NCBI GenBank assembly: GCA_965223125.1
Contig: OZ244984.1
Location: 3,286,001 to 3,350,000, forward strand
Source of the DNA: Pacificispira sp965223125
Lineage (GTDB): Bacteria > Pseudomonadota > Alphaproteobacteria > UBA8366 > Aestuariispiraceae
Length of the DNA stretch: 64,000 nt
Direction of reading: 5' to 3'
Shown here: positions 1-8,421 of the stretch, piece by piece
Layout of the letters: every line of letters starts with the position of its first letter
How positions within the stretch are numbered: position 1 is the first letter of the stretch
Program-made: the position numbers and the translations under genes
The notes under the pieces: model-generated
What the model was told of the DNA's origin: nothing
Database searches by the model: none
The model's input: only the letters and a program-made list of their open reading frames with translations

Positions 1-2
1 TG

Positions 3-56
3 CAGGCGCAGGACGCATTGGAGCGGGCGAGCTTGCAATCGGAATCGGCGGCATGA
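3..56 (+). CDS. C-terminal end of an upstream gene (partial)
   Basis: An open frame runs in from the window edge and stops at TGA 54-56, ending with residues like QDALERASLQSESAA. Its third codon positions are GC-rich, as in the neighbours. A second open frame stops at 71-73 and would overlap the next start by ATGA, but its codon use is poorer. One of the two is presumably the end of a gene co-transcribed with the CoA-transferase. The fragment is too short to assign a family. Confidence 0.3.
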   Translation, partial: QAQDALERASLQSESAA

Positions 57-69
57 AGGCCCTGGTGAC

Positions 70-1197
70 ATGAAGGCGCTGGACGGGGTTCTCGTCGTCT
101 CCATCGAACAGGCGGTGGCCGCTCCCTATTGCGCCTCGCGTCTCGCCGATGCCGGGGCGCGGGTGATTAAGATCGAACGCCCGGAAGGTGATTTCGCCCG
201 TCGCTACGATACCTTGGCGAAAGGGGAGAGCGCCTATTTCGTCTGGCTCAACCGGGGTAAGGAATCCTGCGCCCTCGACATCAAGCAGGCCGAGAATGCA
301 GCGCTGCTCCAGGCGATGATCGCGAAGGCCGATATCGTGATCCAGAACCTCGCTCCTGGCGCGGCGGAACGGGCAGGGTTCGGGTCGAAGGCGCTGCGTC
401 AGGCGCGCCCGGAGCTGATCTGCGTCGATATCTCCGGCTATGGCCAGACCGGGCCCTATCGCGACATGAAGGCCTATGATCTGCTGGTCCAGGCGGAGAC
501 CGGCCTGTGTTCCATCACCGGAACGCCGGAAGCACCGGGGCGCGTCGGCGTTTCCGTCTGCGACGTGGCCTGCGGCATGTATGCCTGTCAGGCGGTGCTG
601 GAGGCGCTGATCCTGCGCGGGCGCACCGGTGAGGGCCGTACCATTGAGGTTTCCCTGTTCGACGGCATGGCCGACTGGATGACTGTCCCCTTCCTGCAAT
701 ACACCTATGGCGACGTGACGCCCGAACGGGTCGGGCTCAACCACCCGACCATCGCCCCTTATGGGGCCTATCCCTGCGGTGACGGCATCCCAGTCCTGTT
801 CTCGATCCAGAATGAGCGCGAATGGCAACGGCTCTGTGCCGAGGTACTGGACATGCCCGCCCTCGCCAGCGATCCCCGGTTCTCCGATAATACGCGCCGC
901 GTGCAGAACAGGGCAGCGTTGAATGCAGAGATCGGCAGGGTCTTCACCACCGCCCCGGCCGCCCAGATCGCCACCCGTCTGACCGCAGCCCGCATCGCTT
1001 ATGGCATGCTGAACGACATGGCCGGCCTCGCAGCCCACCCCCAACTCCGCCGCCGCCCGGTCATCCTGCCTGATGGCGACACGCTCGACCTCATAGCCCC
1101 ACCAGCCTCCTGGGATGAACAAGACCAGTATTTTGCAAAGGTCCCGGCTATCGGGGAGCACACCGATGCGTTGAGGGCGGAGTTTTCTGGGACGTAG
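70..1197 (+). CDS. CaiB/BaiF family III CoA-transferase
   Basis: This 375-residue protein has the usual length and layout of family III CoA-transferases, which move CoA between carboxylic acids through an aspartyl-CoA thioester. The N-terminus (LDGVLVVSIEQAVAAPYCA) matches the family opening. The segment GVSVCDVACGMYA places the likely catalytic aspartate at residue 165. The region around 124-136 (YGQTGPYRD) is also typical. Family members serve as formyl-, succinyl-, carnitine- or mesaconyl-CoA transferases, and the substrate cannot be read from the sequence. The start may overlap the end of an upstream gene, which suggests a catabolic operon extending out of the window. Confidence 0.85.
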   Translation: MKALDGVLVVSIEQAVAAPYCASRLADAGARVIKIERPEGDFARRYDTLAKGESAYFVWLNRGKESCALDIKQAENAALLQAMIAKADIVIQNLAPGAAERAGFGSKALRQARPELICVDISGYGQTGPYRDMKAYDLLVQAETGLCSITGTPEAPGRVGVSVCDVACGMYACQAVLEALILRGRTGEGRTIEVSLFDGMADWMTVPFLQYTYGDVTPERVGLNHPTIAPYGAYPCGDGIPVLFSIQNEREWQRLCAEVLDMPALASDPRFSDNTRRVQNRAALNAEIGRVFTTAPAAQIATRLTAARIAYGMLNDMAGLAAHPQLRRRPVILPDGDTLDLIAPPASWDEQDQYFAKVPAIGEHTDALRAEFSGT

Positions 1198-1227
1198 TTT
1201 TTTTGATCGGGCTTGCTCCGGGCAGGC

Positions 1228-3201
1228 TCACCCACCCCGCCGCAGGTTTCGGATCTGGTATCGGCAGGGGAGTAGGGCGTTTGTGACGGCGTGGGGGAGG
1301 GGGCTGGCGGTGCCGGTGATCTGAGCGCTGAGGTGGTCGGCGAGCAGGAAGGCGGCCTGGAAGCCGCGGGCACCGAGGCCGGTCAGGGTATGAAGACCGG
1401 GGAGGTAGGATGGTTCAGGCAGGGTTTCCGGTGGCCTGCCATGGTGCAGGTCGGCATAGGCGGTCGCGAAGGCCTGCGGGTCCTGCACCGGGCCGCAAAG
1501 CGGCAGATGATCCACCGTATCGCAGCGCAGACCGGTCCAGGGCTGGATACTGGCCGCGTCCATCGGCGGCAGTAGCGGGGCGAGGCGCTGGCGCAGGGCG
1601 ACGGTCTTCTGCTCATCGACCGGAACCGGGGCGAGGGACTGCCAGCCCTCAAAAGTCGATCCGGCGGTGAATGTGCCGTCGGGTTCCCGTGCCGTCACAT
1701 ATCCGTCGCCCAGTATCGCACAACCCGCTGTCTCCGCGCTGCATGCCCGGAAAATCTGACCCGACCCGATGCGCAGCCCGAATCCATCGGGGGATTCCGG
1801 CAATAGCGGCAGACTGCCGGGACCGCAGGCGAGGATCACACAGTCCGCCTCGGCCAGCACATGCCCGGTCGCATCGACGGCCTGCCAGCAATTACCCTGA
1901 CGGGTGAGGGCGGCAACATCGCCGGCAATGTCCGGCTCTGGGGCAAGGGCCTGGAGCAGGACCTGCGGGTCGATGCTCCCTGATCTCGGCAGATGGAGAC
2001 CGCCCGGCAGGGAGCGTCCTGCAAGTGCGCTTGCCTCCGCACCATCGACCCTGCGCAACAGTGTTTCGGGCCAGGCCAAGTCTTCCACCAGACACCGTTG
2101 CCGCACCTCGGTTTCCGGGTCATCGGCGGTGATCACAAGGCCGCGCGGCCCAGGCCAGACATCCGCCTCCAGCCCGTCGAGGCAGCGCAGGGCATCCAGA
2201 TAGGCCTGTTGCCAGAAAACCGTGAAGGGCTGGTCGCCGCGTATCAGCTTCGGCGCGATCAGCGCGCGGGGCAGGGTGCTGGTGGCATAGGCCCGGCTGG
2301 CACCACCGCCGATCCGGATCGGGTCCTGCCCGGCCTGACGCAGGCTGCGCGTCAGGGCCCGGCCCGCAATACCGTCGCCGATTATCAGGGTGCGATCCGA
2401 GTTGGGGTGCGGGGCGGGACGCTGGGTCCAGGGTTCCGGATTCCGTAACGGGGCAGGGGGCGCGGTCAGGGCGGCGCTGAGGCAATGGCGCTTGCGCCCG
2501 AATCCGTCGCGTTTCTGCACCGTGAAGCCGACCTGGTGCAGCCCGCGCCGGACCTCTCCAGCGGCGGTGAAGGTGGCGAGCCTCGCCCCAGGCCGGCTCA
2601 GCCGGGCGATCTGTCCCAGAACATCGGGACGCCACATGTCGGGGTTCTTCGCCGGGGCGAACCCGTCCAGGAACCAGGCGTCGGCCTGAAACGCCTGCCC
2701 GGACAGCATCGCACCGGCCTCTCCGATCATCAGGATCAGTCGGATGCGCCCTCCTGCCAGCGACAACCGATGCAGACCCGGCACCGCACCGGGCCACAGA
2801 AACCGCAATTCGGATGCCCGTCCGGCATGGTCTGGGAATCCTGCATGGGTGCGGGCCAGATCGTCGAGTGCCATTGGAAACGCTTCGACCGAGAGATAGT
2901 CCATCCGGGCTTTGGGCGGTGATGCCTGATCCCAGGCAGCCCAGGCTTCCAGGAAGTTGAGACCGGTGCCGAAACCGGTCTCGGCAACCGTGATATGAGG
3001 TTGGCGGCACAATCCCTCGAAACCGGTCCCGGCCAGAAATGTATGCCGGACCTCCCCCTGCGGGTCGTCGGCAGAGAAATACAGATCCCCGAAGGCCGAG
3101 GAATAGGGCGTCCCGTCGCGCCAGTCTATGCGCGCCTCGGGACCGGGCCGTGCGGGAGGTGATGGTATCGTCATCGCCCGCTGGATATGCCCATTCGCCA
3201 C
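1228..3201 (-). CDS. mnmC: Bifunctional tRNA mnm5s2U biosynthesis enzyme MnmC
   Basis: MnmC completes 5-methylaminomethyl-2-thiouridine at the wobble position of certain tRNAs. The N-terminal part (about 20-245) is the SAM-dependent methyltransferase, with DLYFSADDP and the SAM-binding stretch ETGFGTGLNFLEAW. The C-terminal part (about 265-650) is the FAD-dependent oxidoreductase that removes carboxymethyl, with the dinucleotide motif IIGDGIAGRAL near residue 270 and a C-terminal LTGLGARGFQ motif. The 657-residue length fits the fused form. The longest frame starts at a GTG; an ATG ten codons in (3174) is an equally good start. It is transcribed away from the lipoprotein region and appears monocistronic. 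Confidence 0.9.
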   Translation of the reverse strand: MANGHIQRAMTIPSPPARPGPEARIDWRDGTPYSSAFGDLYFSADDPQGEVRHTFLAGTGFEGLCRQPHITVAETGFGTGLNFLEAWAAWDQASPPKARMDYLSVEAFPMALDDLARTHAGFPDHAGRASELRFLWPGAVPGLHRLSLAGGRIRLILMIGEAGAMLSGQAFQADAWFLDGFAPAKNPDMWRPDVLGQIARLSRPGARLATFTAAGEVRRGLHQVGFTVQKRDGFGRKRHCLSAALTAPPAPLRNPEPWTQRPAPHPNSDRTLIIGDGIAGRALTRSLRQAGQDPIRIGGGASRAYATSTLPRALIAPKLIRGDQPFTVFWQQAYLDALRCLDGLEADVWPGPRGLVITADDPETEVRQRCLVEDLAWPETLLRRVDGAEASALAGRSLPGGLHLPRSGSIDPQVLLQALAPEPDIAGDVAALTRQGNCWQAVDATGHVLAEADCVILACGPGSLPLLPESPDGFGLRIGSGQIFRACSAETAGCAILGDGYVTAREPDGTFTAGSTFEGWQSLAPVPVDEQKTVALRQRLAPLLPPMDAASIQPWTGLRCDTVDHLPLCGPVQDPQAFATAYADLHHGRPPETLPEPSYLPGLHTLTGLGARGFQAAFLLADHLSAQITGTASPLPHAVTNALLPCRYQIRNLRRGG

Positions 3202-3409
3202 CCGTCAGGCAAAAAAAAACGACGCAACGACGGGGCCTACCTTAATTTCATCAGCCGGTGTCGTGCGTCGCCAGGCTGTTCCGTCGCCCAATGGGGTTGG
3301 ACAAGGGAACGGTTGGTCGATGCCCCTGTTTACCGGCTGGTCGTTACGGGAATCTGACCGGTATATGTTTATTGCATGACGATAAGGTCAGTCTCCGCTT
3401 CGAAGAGAA

Positions 3410-3955
3410 TCACTTCGGGCTGCGGTCTTCCTTGCTGAAGACTGTGGGCATGGCCTGTTTCAGGAGTTTGTTATAGTCGTCTTCCAGGTTTTGCCGGTCA
3501 CGGGGCAGATGGGCCTGGACTTCGATCAATCGATCCGTTCCCTTGCAGACGATCACGCGGAACAATATCTCATCCTCCTGAGGTTCCGCCTGATAGCGTT
3601 TGCCCTGACAGGCGGAAATGCCGGTGAACCCGGAGGGTGTTTCATGAATTACCAATACTCGCACCGAACCGGTATCCAGTGTCGGATCACCCGCACTGGC
3701 GGCAAAGCGGATATAGGGATCCCTGGCATCGAGATCCGCCGCGATACGCCGGGCAAGCTCGAAATCACTCTCAAACAGGGCACCGATCGCATAGACCGGG
3801 ACCGGATTTCCGGTTCGGGTCGTGTTCTGCAACGTGATCAGACTGCCCTGTGTGCTGGTATAGATATTCACGGTGCGCGGACCCGGATCGTCACAGGCGC
3901 CAAGCAACAGCAAAAATCCGATCAGCGCAGACAGGAAAGGAATATTTCTGGGCAA
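3410..3955 (-). CDS. Putative lipoprotein of unknown function
   Basis: This 181-residue protein starts with a TTG seven bases after GGAG. It has a hydrophobic signal segment (FLSALIGFLLLL) ending in a lipobox LGAC, so it is predicted to be lipidated at Cys-20 and anchored in the envelope. The mature part is soluble and mixed alpha/beta in appearance, with no motif I recognise. It lies between mnmC and nnr with no operon partner on its strand close upstream. The reverse frame over the same span is open but has no signal or start context. Function unknown. Confidence 0.75.
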   Translation of the reverse strand: MPRNIPFLSALIGFLLLLGACDDPGPRTVNIYTSTQGSLITLQNTTRTGNPVPVYAIGALFESDFELARRIAADLDARDPYIRFAASAGDPTLDTGSVRVLVIHETPSGFTGISACQGKRYQAEPQEDEILFRVIVCKGTDRLIEVQAHLPRDRQNLEDDYNKLLKQAMPTVFSKEDRSPK

Positions 3956-4050
3956 TGAGATACTCCATCTGACTTTGGGAATGTGAAATTACTGTACGCT
4001 TTATCCATGGGGGATTTCAATCGGTGCCGGTATAGGGAAAACTGTGCGAC

Positions 4051-5577
4051 ATGAGCGAAATCCTGTCCCTGACCGATTGCCTGCCCTCCGGCATCGACCC
4101 CGATGCCTGGAACCGGCATTGCCTGCTGACGGTGTCCGAAATGATGGAGGCGGACCGGGCTGCTGTTTCTGCCGGTATTTCTGGCATTTCCTTGATGCGG
4201 GCCGCTGGAGCGGCGGTCGCCCAGCATGTTCGGGAACGGTATGAGTACGGAAACGTGACCGTCCTGTGCGGGCCGGGAAACAATGGCGGGGACGGGTTCG
4301 TCATTGCGCGGGCCCTGTCTGAGTTGGGCTGGACCGTGCGATTGGGATTGCTGGGGGATCGGGGGGCGCTGACGGGGGATGCGGCCCTGGCGGCGGAGGG
4401 CTGGAAGGGGCCTGTAGAGGCAGTTGCACCGGACCTGCTGGACGGGGCGTCGCTGGTCATTGATGCGCTGTTCGGATCGGGCCTGAACCGCGCACCATCG
4501 GGTGCGGCGGCGGCGACCCTTGCTGCATTGGGTACCTGTCCCGTTATTACGGTGGATGTGCCAAGCGGCGTTCTGGGGGACAGCGGTTCATCCCTGCCAC
4601 CGGATCGGCCCCATGCGACTGCGACGGTCACATTCTTTCGCGCAAAGCCGGGGCACTGGCTGCTTCCCGGTCGGCTGGCCTGCGGGGAATTGCAGGTCGC
4701 TGATATCGGCATACCGGAATCTGTTCTGGATGGGATACTGCCCCGCCAGGCGCTCAATCATCCTGCTCTTTGGTCGGCGGCACTGCCCGCACCGTCGCCG
4801 CTGTTGCATAAATATTCCCGCGGCCATGTCTTGATCGCAGGCGGATCGGAACTGCTGGGGGCAACCTTTCTGGCCACGCGGGCGGCGCAGCGCGCCGGGG
4901 CGGGGATCGTGACCGTCGGTGCACCGGTGCAGCAGGGACCGCTCTATCGTCTGGCTCTGGAAAGCGCGGTGGTGCGTTCGCTGAAGGACACCCGCGCGTT
5001 TCTGGATCTGCTGGAGTGGCACCGGATCGGCAGCGCCCTGATCGGGCCTGGGTTGGGTCTGGAATCGCCTGGCAATCATGAGAAAGTCCTGGCGGTGCTG
5101 CGGTCGGGCATTCCGGCTGTGCTAGATGCGGATGCGCTGAGCCTTTACGAACCCTCTCCCGGCACCCTGTTCGAGGCGATCCGGGGGCCGGTCTTGCTGA
5201 CGCCCCATGATGGAGAATTTCGGCGGTTGTTCCCGGATCTGGCAGATCTACCCGACAAGCTGGACCGGGCACGGCAGGCGGCGGCGCGGTCAGGCGCGGT
5301 CATTCTGCTCAAAGGCTATGACACGGTGATTGCGGAGCCGGAGGGGCATGCGGTCATCAATGGCAATGCCCCGGCAACGCTGGCAACGGCGGGGGCGGGC
5401 GATGTGCTGGCCGGTGCGGTGGCGGCGTTCATTGCAGGCGGAATGCCGGTCTTCGCGGCGGCCTGTGCGGCGGCATATGTGCATGGCGCGGCGGCGGCGG
5501 CATTTGGCAGCGGATTGATTGCCAGCGACCTGCCGGACCTGCTTCCAGCCGCCATCGATGCGGCACGAATGGGGTGA
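4051..5577 (+). CDS. nnr: Bifunctional NAD(P)HX epimerase / dehydratase
   Basis: This enzyme repairs hydrated NADH and NADPH. The N-terminal YjeF_N domain (about 27-225) epimerises NAD(P)HX; the motif CGPGNNGGDGFVIAR is its nucleotide-binding hallmark. The C-terminal YjeF_C carbohydrate-kinase-like domain (about 240-505) performs ADP-dependent dehydration, seen in LTPHDGEF and in the NGNAPATLATAGAGDVLAG anion-hole segment. The 508-residue length is normal for the fusion. The family block begins near residue 28 (LLTVSEMMEADRA), so the annotated ATG gives a 26-residue extension; a later start is possible. It appears to be a single-gene unit. Confidence 0.93.
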   Translation: MSEILSLTDCLPSGIDPDAWNRHCLLTVSEMMEADRAAVSAGISGISLMRAAGAAVAQHVRERYEYGNVTVLCGPGNNGGDGFVIARALSELGWTVRLGLLGDRGALTGDAALAAEGWKGPVEAVAPDLLDGASLVIDALFGSGLNRAPSGAAAATLAALGTCPVITVDVPSGVLGDSGSSLPPDRPHATATVTFFRAKPGHWLLPGRLACGELQVADIGIPESVLDGILPRQALNHPALWSAALPAPSPLLHKYSRGHVLIAGGSELLGATFLATRAAQRAGAGIVTVGAPVQQGPLYRLALESAVVRSLKDTRAFLDLLEWHRIGSALIGPGLGLESPGNHEKVLAVLRSGIPAVLDADALSLYEPSPGTLFEAIRGPVLLTPHDGEFRRLFPDLADLPDKLDRARQAAARSGAVILLKGYDTVIAEPEGHAVINGNAPATLATAGAGDVLAGAVAAFIAGGMPVFAAACAAAYVHGAAAAAFGSGLIASDLPDLLPAAIDAARMG

Positions 5578-5717
5578 TTGGATGGCGTCGGCTTGCATTG
5601 ATTTTTAAATGGAAACCTTTTGTAAAGGATTGGCCTGTAACCTTCTTTTCTGAAGTTCCGATCCGGGACATTCCTGACAGGCCCTGATCGGGCGGATGGC
5701 AGGGGAAGGGGGTAATC

Positions 5718-5963
5718 ATGTTCTTTCGCAAGGCAGCTATCCGTGAATCGATAATGGTCGGTCGGTCCTATACCCAGCGCCGCACCGACAATACGGTGGA
5801 GGTCGCACAGGTTCTGGGCATTACGCCGGACGGCTTCGGCATTCCCCATGTCCGCTATGAGTTGACTGTCGAGAAACCGAAGTCCCACCAGATCTATATG
5901 GCTGGAACGAAGGTGCTGTCGCTCATTGCCTTCCGGGAGACCTTTCCCACACTCAATGCCTGA
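5718..5963 (+). CDS. Small conserved-looking hypothetical protein
   Basis: This 81-residue basic protein is preceded by a very strong ribosome-binding site (GGGGAAGGGGG, six bases before ATG). Codon use matches the high-GC neighbours. There is no signal peptide, transmembrane segment or cysteine motif. The sequence is balanced in charge and probably folds as a small beta-rich domain (residues 20-65). It sits between nnr and the tRNA-Leu gene. I do not recognise a family. Confidence 0.65.
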   Translation: MFFRKAAIRESIMVGRSYTQRRTDNTVEVAQVLGITPDGFGIPHVRYELTVEKPKSHQIYMAGTKVLSLIAFRETFPTLNA

Positions 5964-6110
5964 TATCTTTCCGGGCATGGCAATCCTGAAGAAACCGGTA
6001 TTCCGCGAATTGACGCTTTGACGCGGGGGGGCGCGTTTGGTATGACGCGCGCGCTCCGGCAAGGGTCGGGGCGCGCGATTTGTTTGCGAATGTGACTGTC
6101 TCCGAGCCGT

Positions 6111-6195
6111 GCGGGCGTGGCGAAATTGGTAGACGCGCCAGATTTAGGTTCTGGTGGGGCAACCCGTGGGGGTTCAAGTCCCTCCGCCCGCACCA
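6111..6195 (+). tRNA. tRNA-Leu (anticodon UAG)
   Basis: The acceptor stem GCGGGCG pairs with CGCCCGC, the discriminator is A and the CCA end is encoded. The anticodon stem CCAGA/TCTGG encloses the loop TTTAGGT with anticodon TAG at 6145-6147. A long variable arm (GGGGCAACCCGTGGG region) and the T-loop GGTTCAAGTCC identify a class II leucine tRNA. It lies 112 bases upstream of the trigger factor start, an arrangement seen in other alphaproteobacteria. Confidence 0.97.
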
Positions 6196-6307
6196 TTGCC
6201 ATGAAGGGGCCTGCGCCTCTGGCTCATGACCGGTATGCCGGTCGAGGTTTTGTCGAATTCGCATCGCGTTACACATGAACATTCAGAAAGCCGGGGCCCA
6301 ATCTCCC

Positions 6308-7723
6308 ATGCAGGTAGTCGAAACGAAGAACGAAGGTCTGAGCCGCGAATTCACCATCACCGTCGGCGCGGATGAAATCGATCACAAGGTCGAAGCGAAG
6401 CTGGCCGAGGTCGGACAGACGGTCAAGATGCCGGGCTTCCGTCCGGGCAAGGTCCCGATGAAGATCCTGCGTCAGCGTTTCGGCACGTCGGTGCTGGGCG
6501 AAGTCCTGGAAAAGACGGTGGGTGAAAGCAGCCAGTCGGTCCTGACCGAGCGTGCGCTGAAACCGGCGATGCAGCCGAAGATCGAAATTTCCAGTTTTGA
6601 TCCGGGCCAGGACCTCGTCTATACGATGGGTGTTGAAATTATGCCGGAAATCGAGCCGGTTGATTTTTCAACCCTCACCGTCACGCGCTACAAGCCGGAA
6701 ATCAGCGAAGATGAGGTCCAGAATGCCCTGGACGAACTCGCCAAGCACAACCGCGCGACCCAGAAGATCGAATCCGACCGCAAGGCCCAGTCCGGCGATG
6801 TCGTGATCATGAACTTCAAGGGCTTCGTTGATGGCGAGGCTTTCGAAGGCGGGGAAGCGACGGATTTCCGTCTGGAACTTGGCAGCGGCCAGTTTATCCC
6901 GGGCTTTGAAGACCAGTTGATTGGTCAGAAAGCCGATGAGGACATCAAGGTTGAGGTCTCGTTCCCGGAAGAATACGGCGCAGCCAATCTGGCTGGAAAG
7001 GCTGCGGTCTTCGAATGCAGGATCAACGAGATTCACGAATATACCGACCGTAAACTTGATGATGAATTCGCCAAGGAACTGGGTCTTGAATCGCTTGACG
7101 ACCTGCGCACCCAGATGCGGGGCCGGATCGAGGGTGAGTATGCCGAACTGGCTCGTGCCCGGACCAAGCGCGAATTGCTCGACATCCTGTTCGACAAGCA
7201 CGATTTCGAGGTGCCGGAAGGCATGGTGGCATCAGAATTCGACCAGATCTGGGAGCAGTTCTCAAAGGCGAAGGAAGACGGCAAGATCGACGAGGACGAC
7301 AAGGACAAGGATGACGATACGTTGAAGGCGGAGTATCGCGACATCGCCAAGCGCCGCGTCCTGCTGGGCCTGCTGTTGAGCCATGTCGGCAATGAGGCGA
7401 AAGTCGAAGTGACCCAGGAAGAACTGCAACAGGCGGTCTTCCGCCAGGCGCAGCGCTATCCGGGTCAGGAACGCGAAGTTTTTGAATACTTCACAAAGAA
7501 TGCCGAGATGATGGCGGGCCTGCGCGCCCCGATCTTTGAGGAAAAGACAGTGGATTACATTCTGGAACTGGCGACGGTGACCGATGTGTCGCTGCCGGTC
7601 GACCAGCTTCTGGAAACCGAGGACGATCAGGAAGACGGTGCCAAGCCAAAGAAGGCCGCGAAAAAGGCGTCCACCAAGAAGGCCGCCGCGAAAAAGGCTG
7701 CTGCGAAGAAAAGCGACGACTGA
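6308..7723 (+). CDS. tig: Trigger factor (ribosome-associated chaperone)
   Basis: Trigger factor binds at the ribosome exit tunnel and shields nascent chains; it also has peptidyl-prolyl isomerase activity. The N-terminal ribosome-binding domain holds the signature GFRPGKVP near residues 40-47. The FKBP-like PPIase domain (about 150-240) and a long helical chaperone domain follow. I choose the ATG at 6308 (MQVVETKNEGLSRE) because family members begin there; an in-frame ATG at 6275 would add 11 residues. The last about 30 residues form a Lys/Ala-rich tail (AAKKAAAKK) resembling histone-H1-type tails. clpP and clpX, usual downstream partners, are absent. Confidence 0.95.
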   Translation: MQVVETKNEGLSREFTITVGADEIDHKVEAKLAEVGQTVKMPGFRPGKVPMKILRQRFGTSVLGEVLEKTVGESSQSVLTERALKPAMQPKIEISSFDPGQDLVYTMGVEIMPEIEPVDFSTLTVTRYKPEISEDEVQNALDELAKHNRATQKIESDRKAQSGDVVIMNFKGFVDGEAFEGGEATDFRLELGSGQFIPGFEDQLIGQKADEDIKVEVSFPEEYGAANLAGKAAVFECRINEIHEYTDRKLDDEFAKELGLESLDDLRTQMRGRIEGEYAELARARTKRELLDILFDKHDFEVPEGMVASEFDQIWEQFSKAKEDGKIDEDDKDKDDDTLKAEYRDIAKRRVLLGLLLSHVGNEAKVEVTQEELQQAVFRQAQRYPGQEREVFEYFTKNAEMMAGLRAPIFEEKTVDYILELATVTDVSLPVDQLLETEDDQEDGAKPKKAAKKASTKKAAAKKAAAKKSDD

Positions 7724-7748
7724 TCGCGCCTTTCACCAGATATGCGAA

Positions 7749-7782
7749 AGCCCTCCGCAGTTTTGCGGGGGGCTTTTTCTTT
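7749..7782 (+). terminator. Rho-independent terminator after tig
   Basis: AGCCCTCCGC pairs with GCGGGGGGCT (one G-U pair) across a six-base loop, followed by TTTTTCTTT. It begins 26 bases after the tig stop codon and ends the tig transcript before the next genes. Confidence 0.9.
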
Positions 7783-7805
7783 AGAGAATCCGTTTTGATT
7801 TAAGG

Positions 7806-7849
7806 GTTTTACGATAAAAGAAAGGCCGCCCCGTTGCCAGGGCGGCCTT
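7806..7849 (-). terminator. Terminator for the small secreted protein gene
   Basis: A ten-base perfect stem (AAGGCCGCCC at 7822-7831 with GGGCGGCCTT at 7840-7849) is followed on the minus strand by TTCTTTTATC. It lies 30 bases past the stop of the 7880-8047 gene, facing the tig terminator. Confidence 0.85.
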
Positions 7850-7879
7850 CCCAGGACTTTTCAAGACCCAGTTTGCGGG

Positions 7880-8047
7880 TCAGCTTTTTTCCTGCTTTGT
7901 CGGAACGGACGTGCCGCCGGTTTCCATGGCAGTTGTGTCCTTCTTGGTCTGGTGGGCACCGCCACATTCGGCGAAAGCCGCACCGGAGACCGCGGATCCG
8001 AACAGCAGAACCGATGCTACCGCAAGAGTCTTTATGCCTATAGACAC
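7880..8047 (-). CDS. Very small secreted protein
   Basis: The start chosen is the GTG at 8047 because it follows an ideal ribosome-binding site (AAAGGAGGTGATC), complementary to the 16S rRNA 3' end over about 11 bases. The product is 55 residues: a signal peptide (GIKTLAVASVLLFGSAVSGAAFA) with cleavage after AFA, leaving a mature peptide of about 29 residues that begins ECGGAH and is rich in Lys, Thr and Glu with a single cysteine. The own terminator and strong translation signal suggest high expression. No family recognised. It is divergent from hppA. Confidence 0.75.
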   Translation of the reverse strand: MSIGIKTLAVASVLLFGSAVSGAAFAECGGAHQTKKDTTAMETGGTSVPTKQEKS

Positions 8048-8421
8048 GGGATCACCTCCTTTCGACAGTTGAAACTGATAGAAAGGGTACACCGATTTGT
8101 GTCGATATCAAGGTATTCCCCGCAGGAACAATGGGCGAAAGCCCGGTTATGCCCGTCGAATCGGTTTACAGGATGGCGCAGTTCGCATACCTTCCCGACG
8201 ATTTTCGGGACGGGTTCTTTTTATGGCGGATTTGACGTCGCCCAGGATGGGGGATGGTGGAGCTGTCGGCAGACCCGGATTCGAAGCGAATGCGGTTGCA
8301 ACAGATCAATCACGTTTTCCCGCTTGTCAGTACAATAAATTTCGATGTCGGGATGTCCCGGTTCATCGAAACCAAGAATGGAATTGAGTGGGGAAATAGC
8401 GAGAAGGGAAACGAAGTTCCA
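8048..8421. other. Intergenic region between the small secreted protein and hppA
   Basis: There is no convincing gene in these 374 bases. A short hairpin, TCCCGA/TCGGGA at 8193-8210, is followed five bases later by TTCTTTTT on the plus strand. That is a weak terminator with no plus-strand gene in front of it. The hppA reading frame is open back to 8254, but without a start or family similarity there. Confidence 0.5.

Noticed and set aside
3209..3219. Run of nine A near the mnmC start as a slippage site
   Set aside because: It lies outside the coding region, upstream of both possible starts, so frame switching is not possible there.
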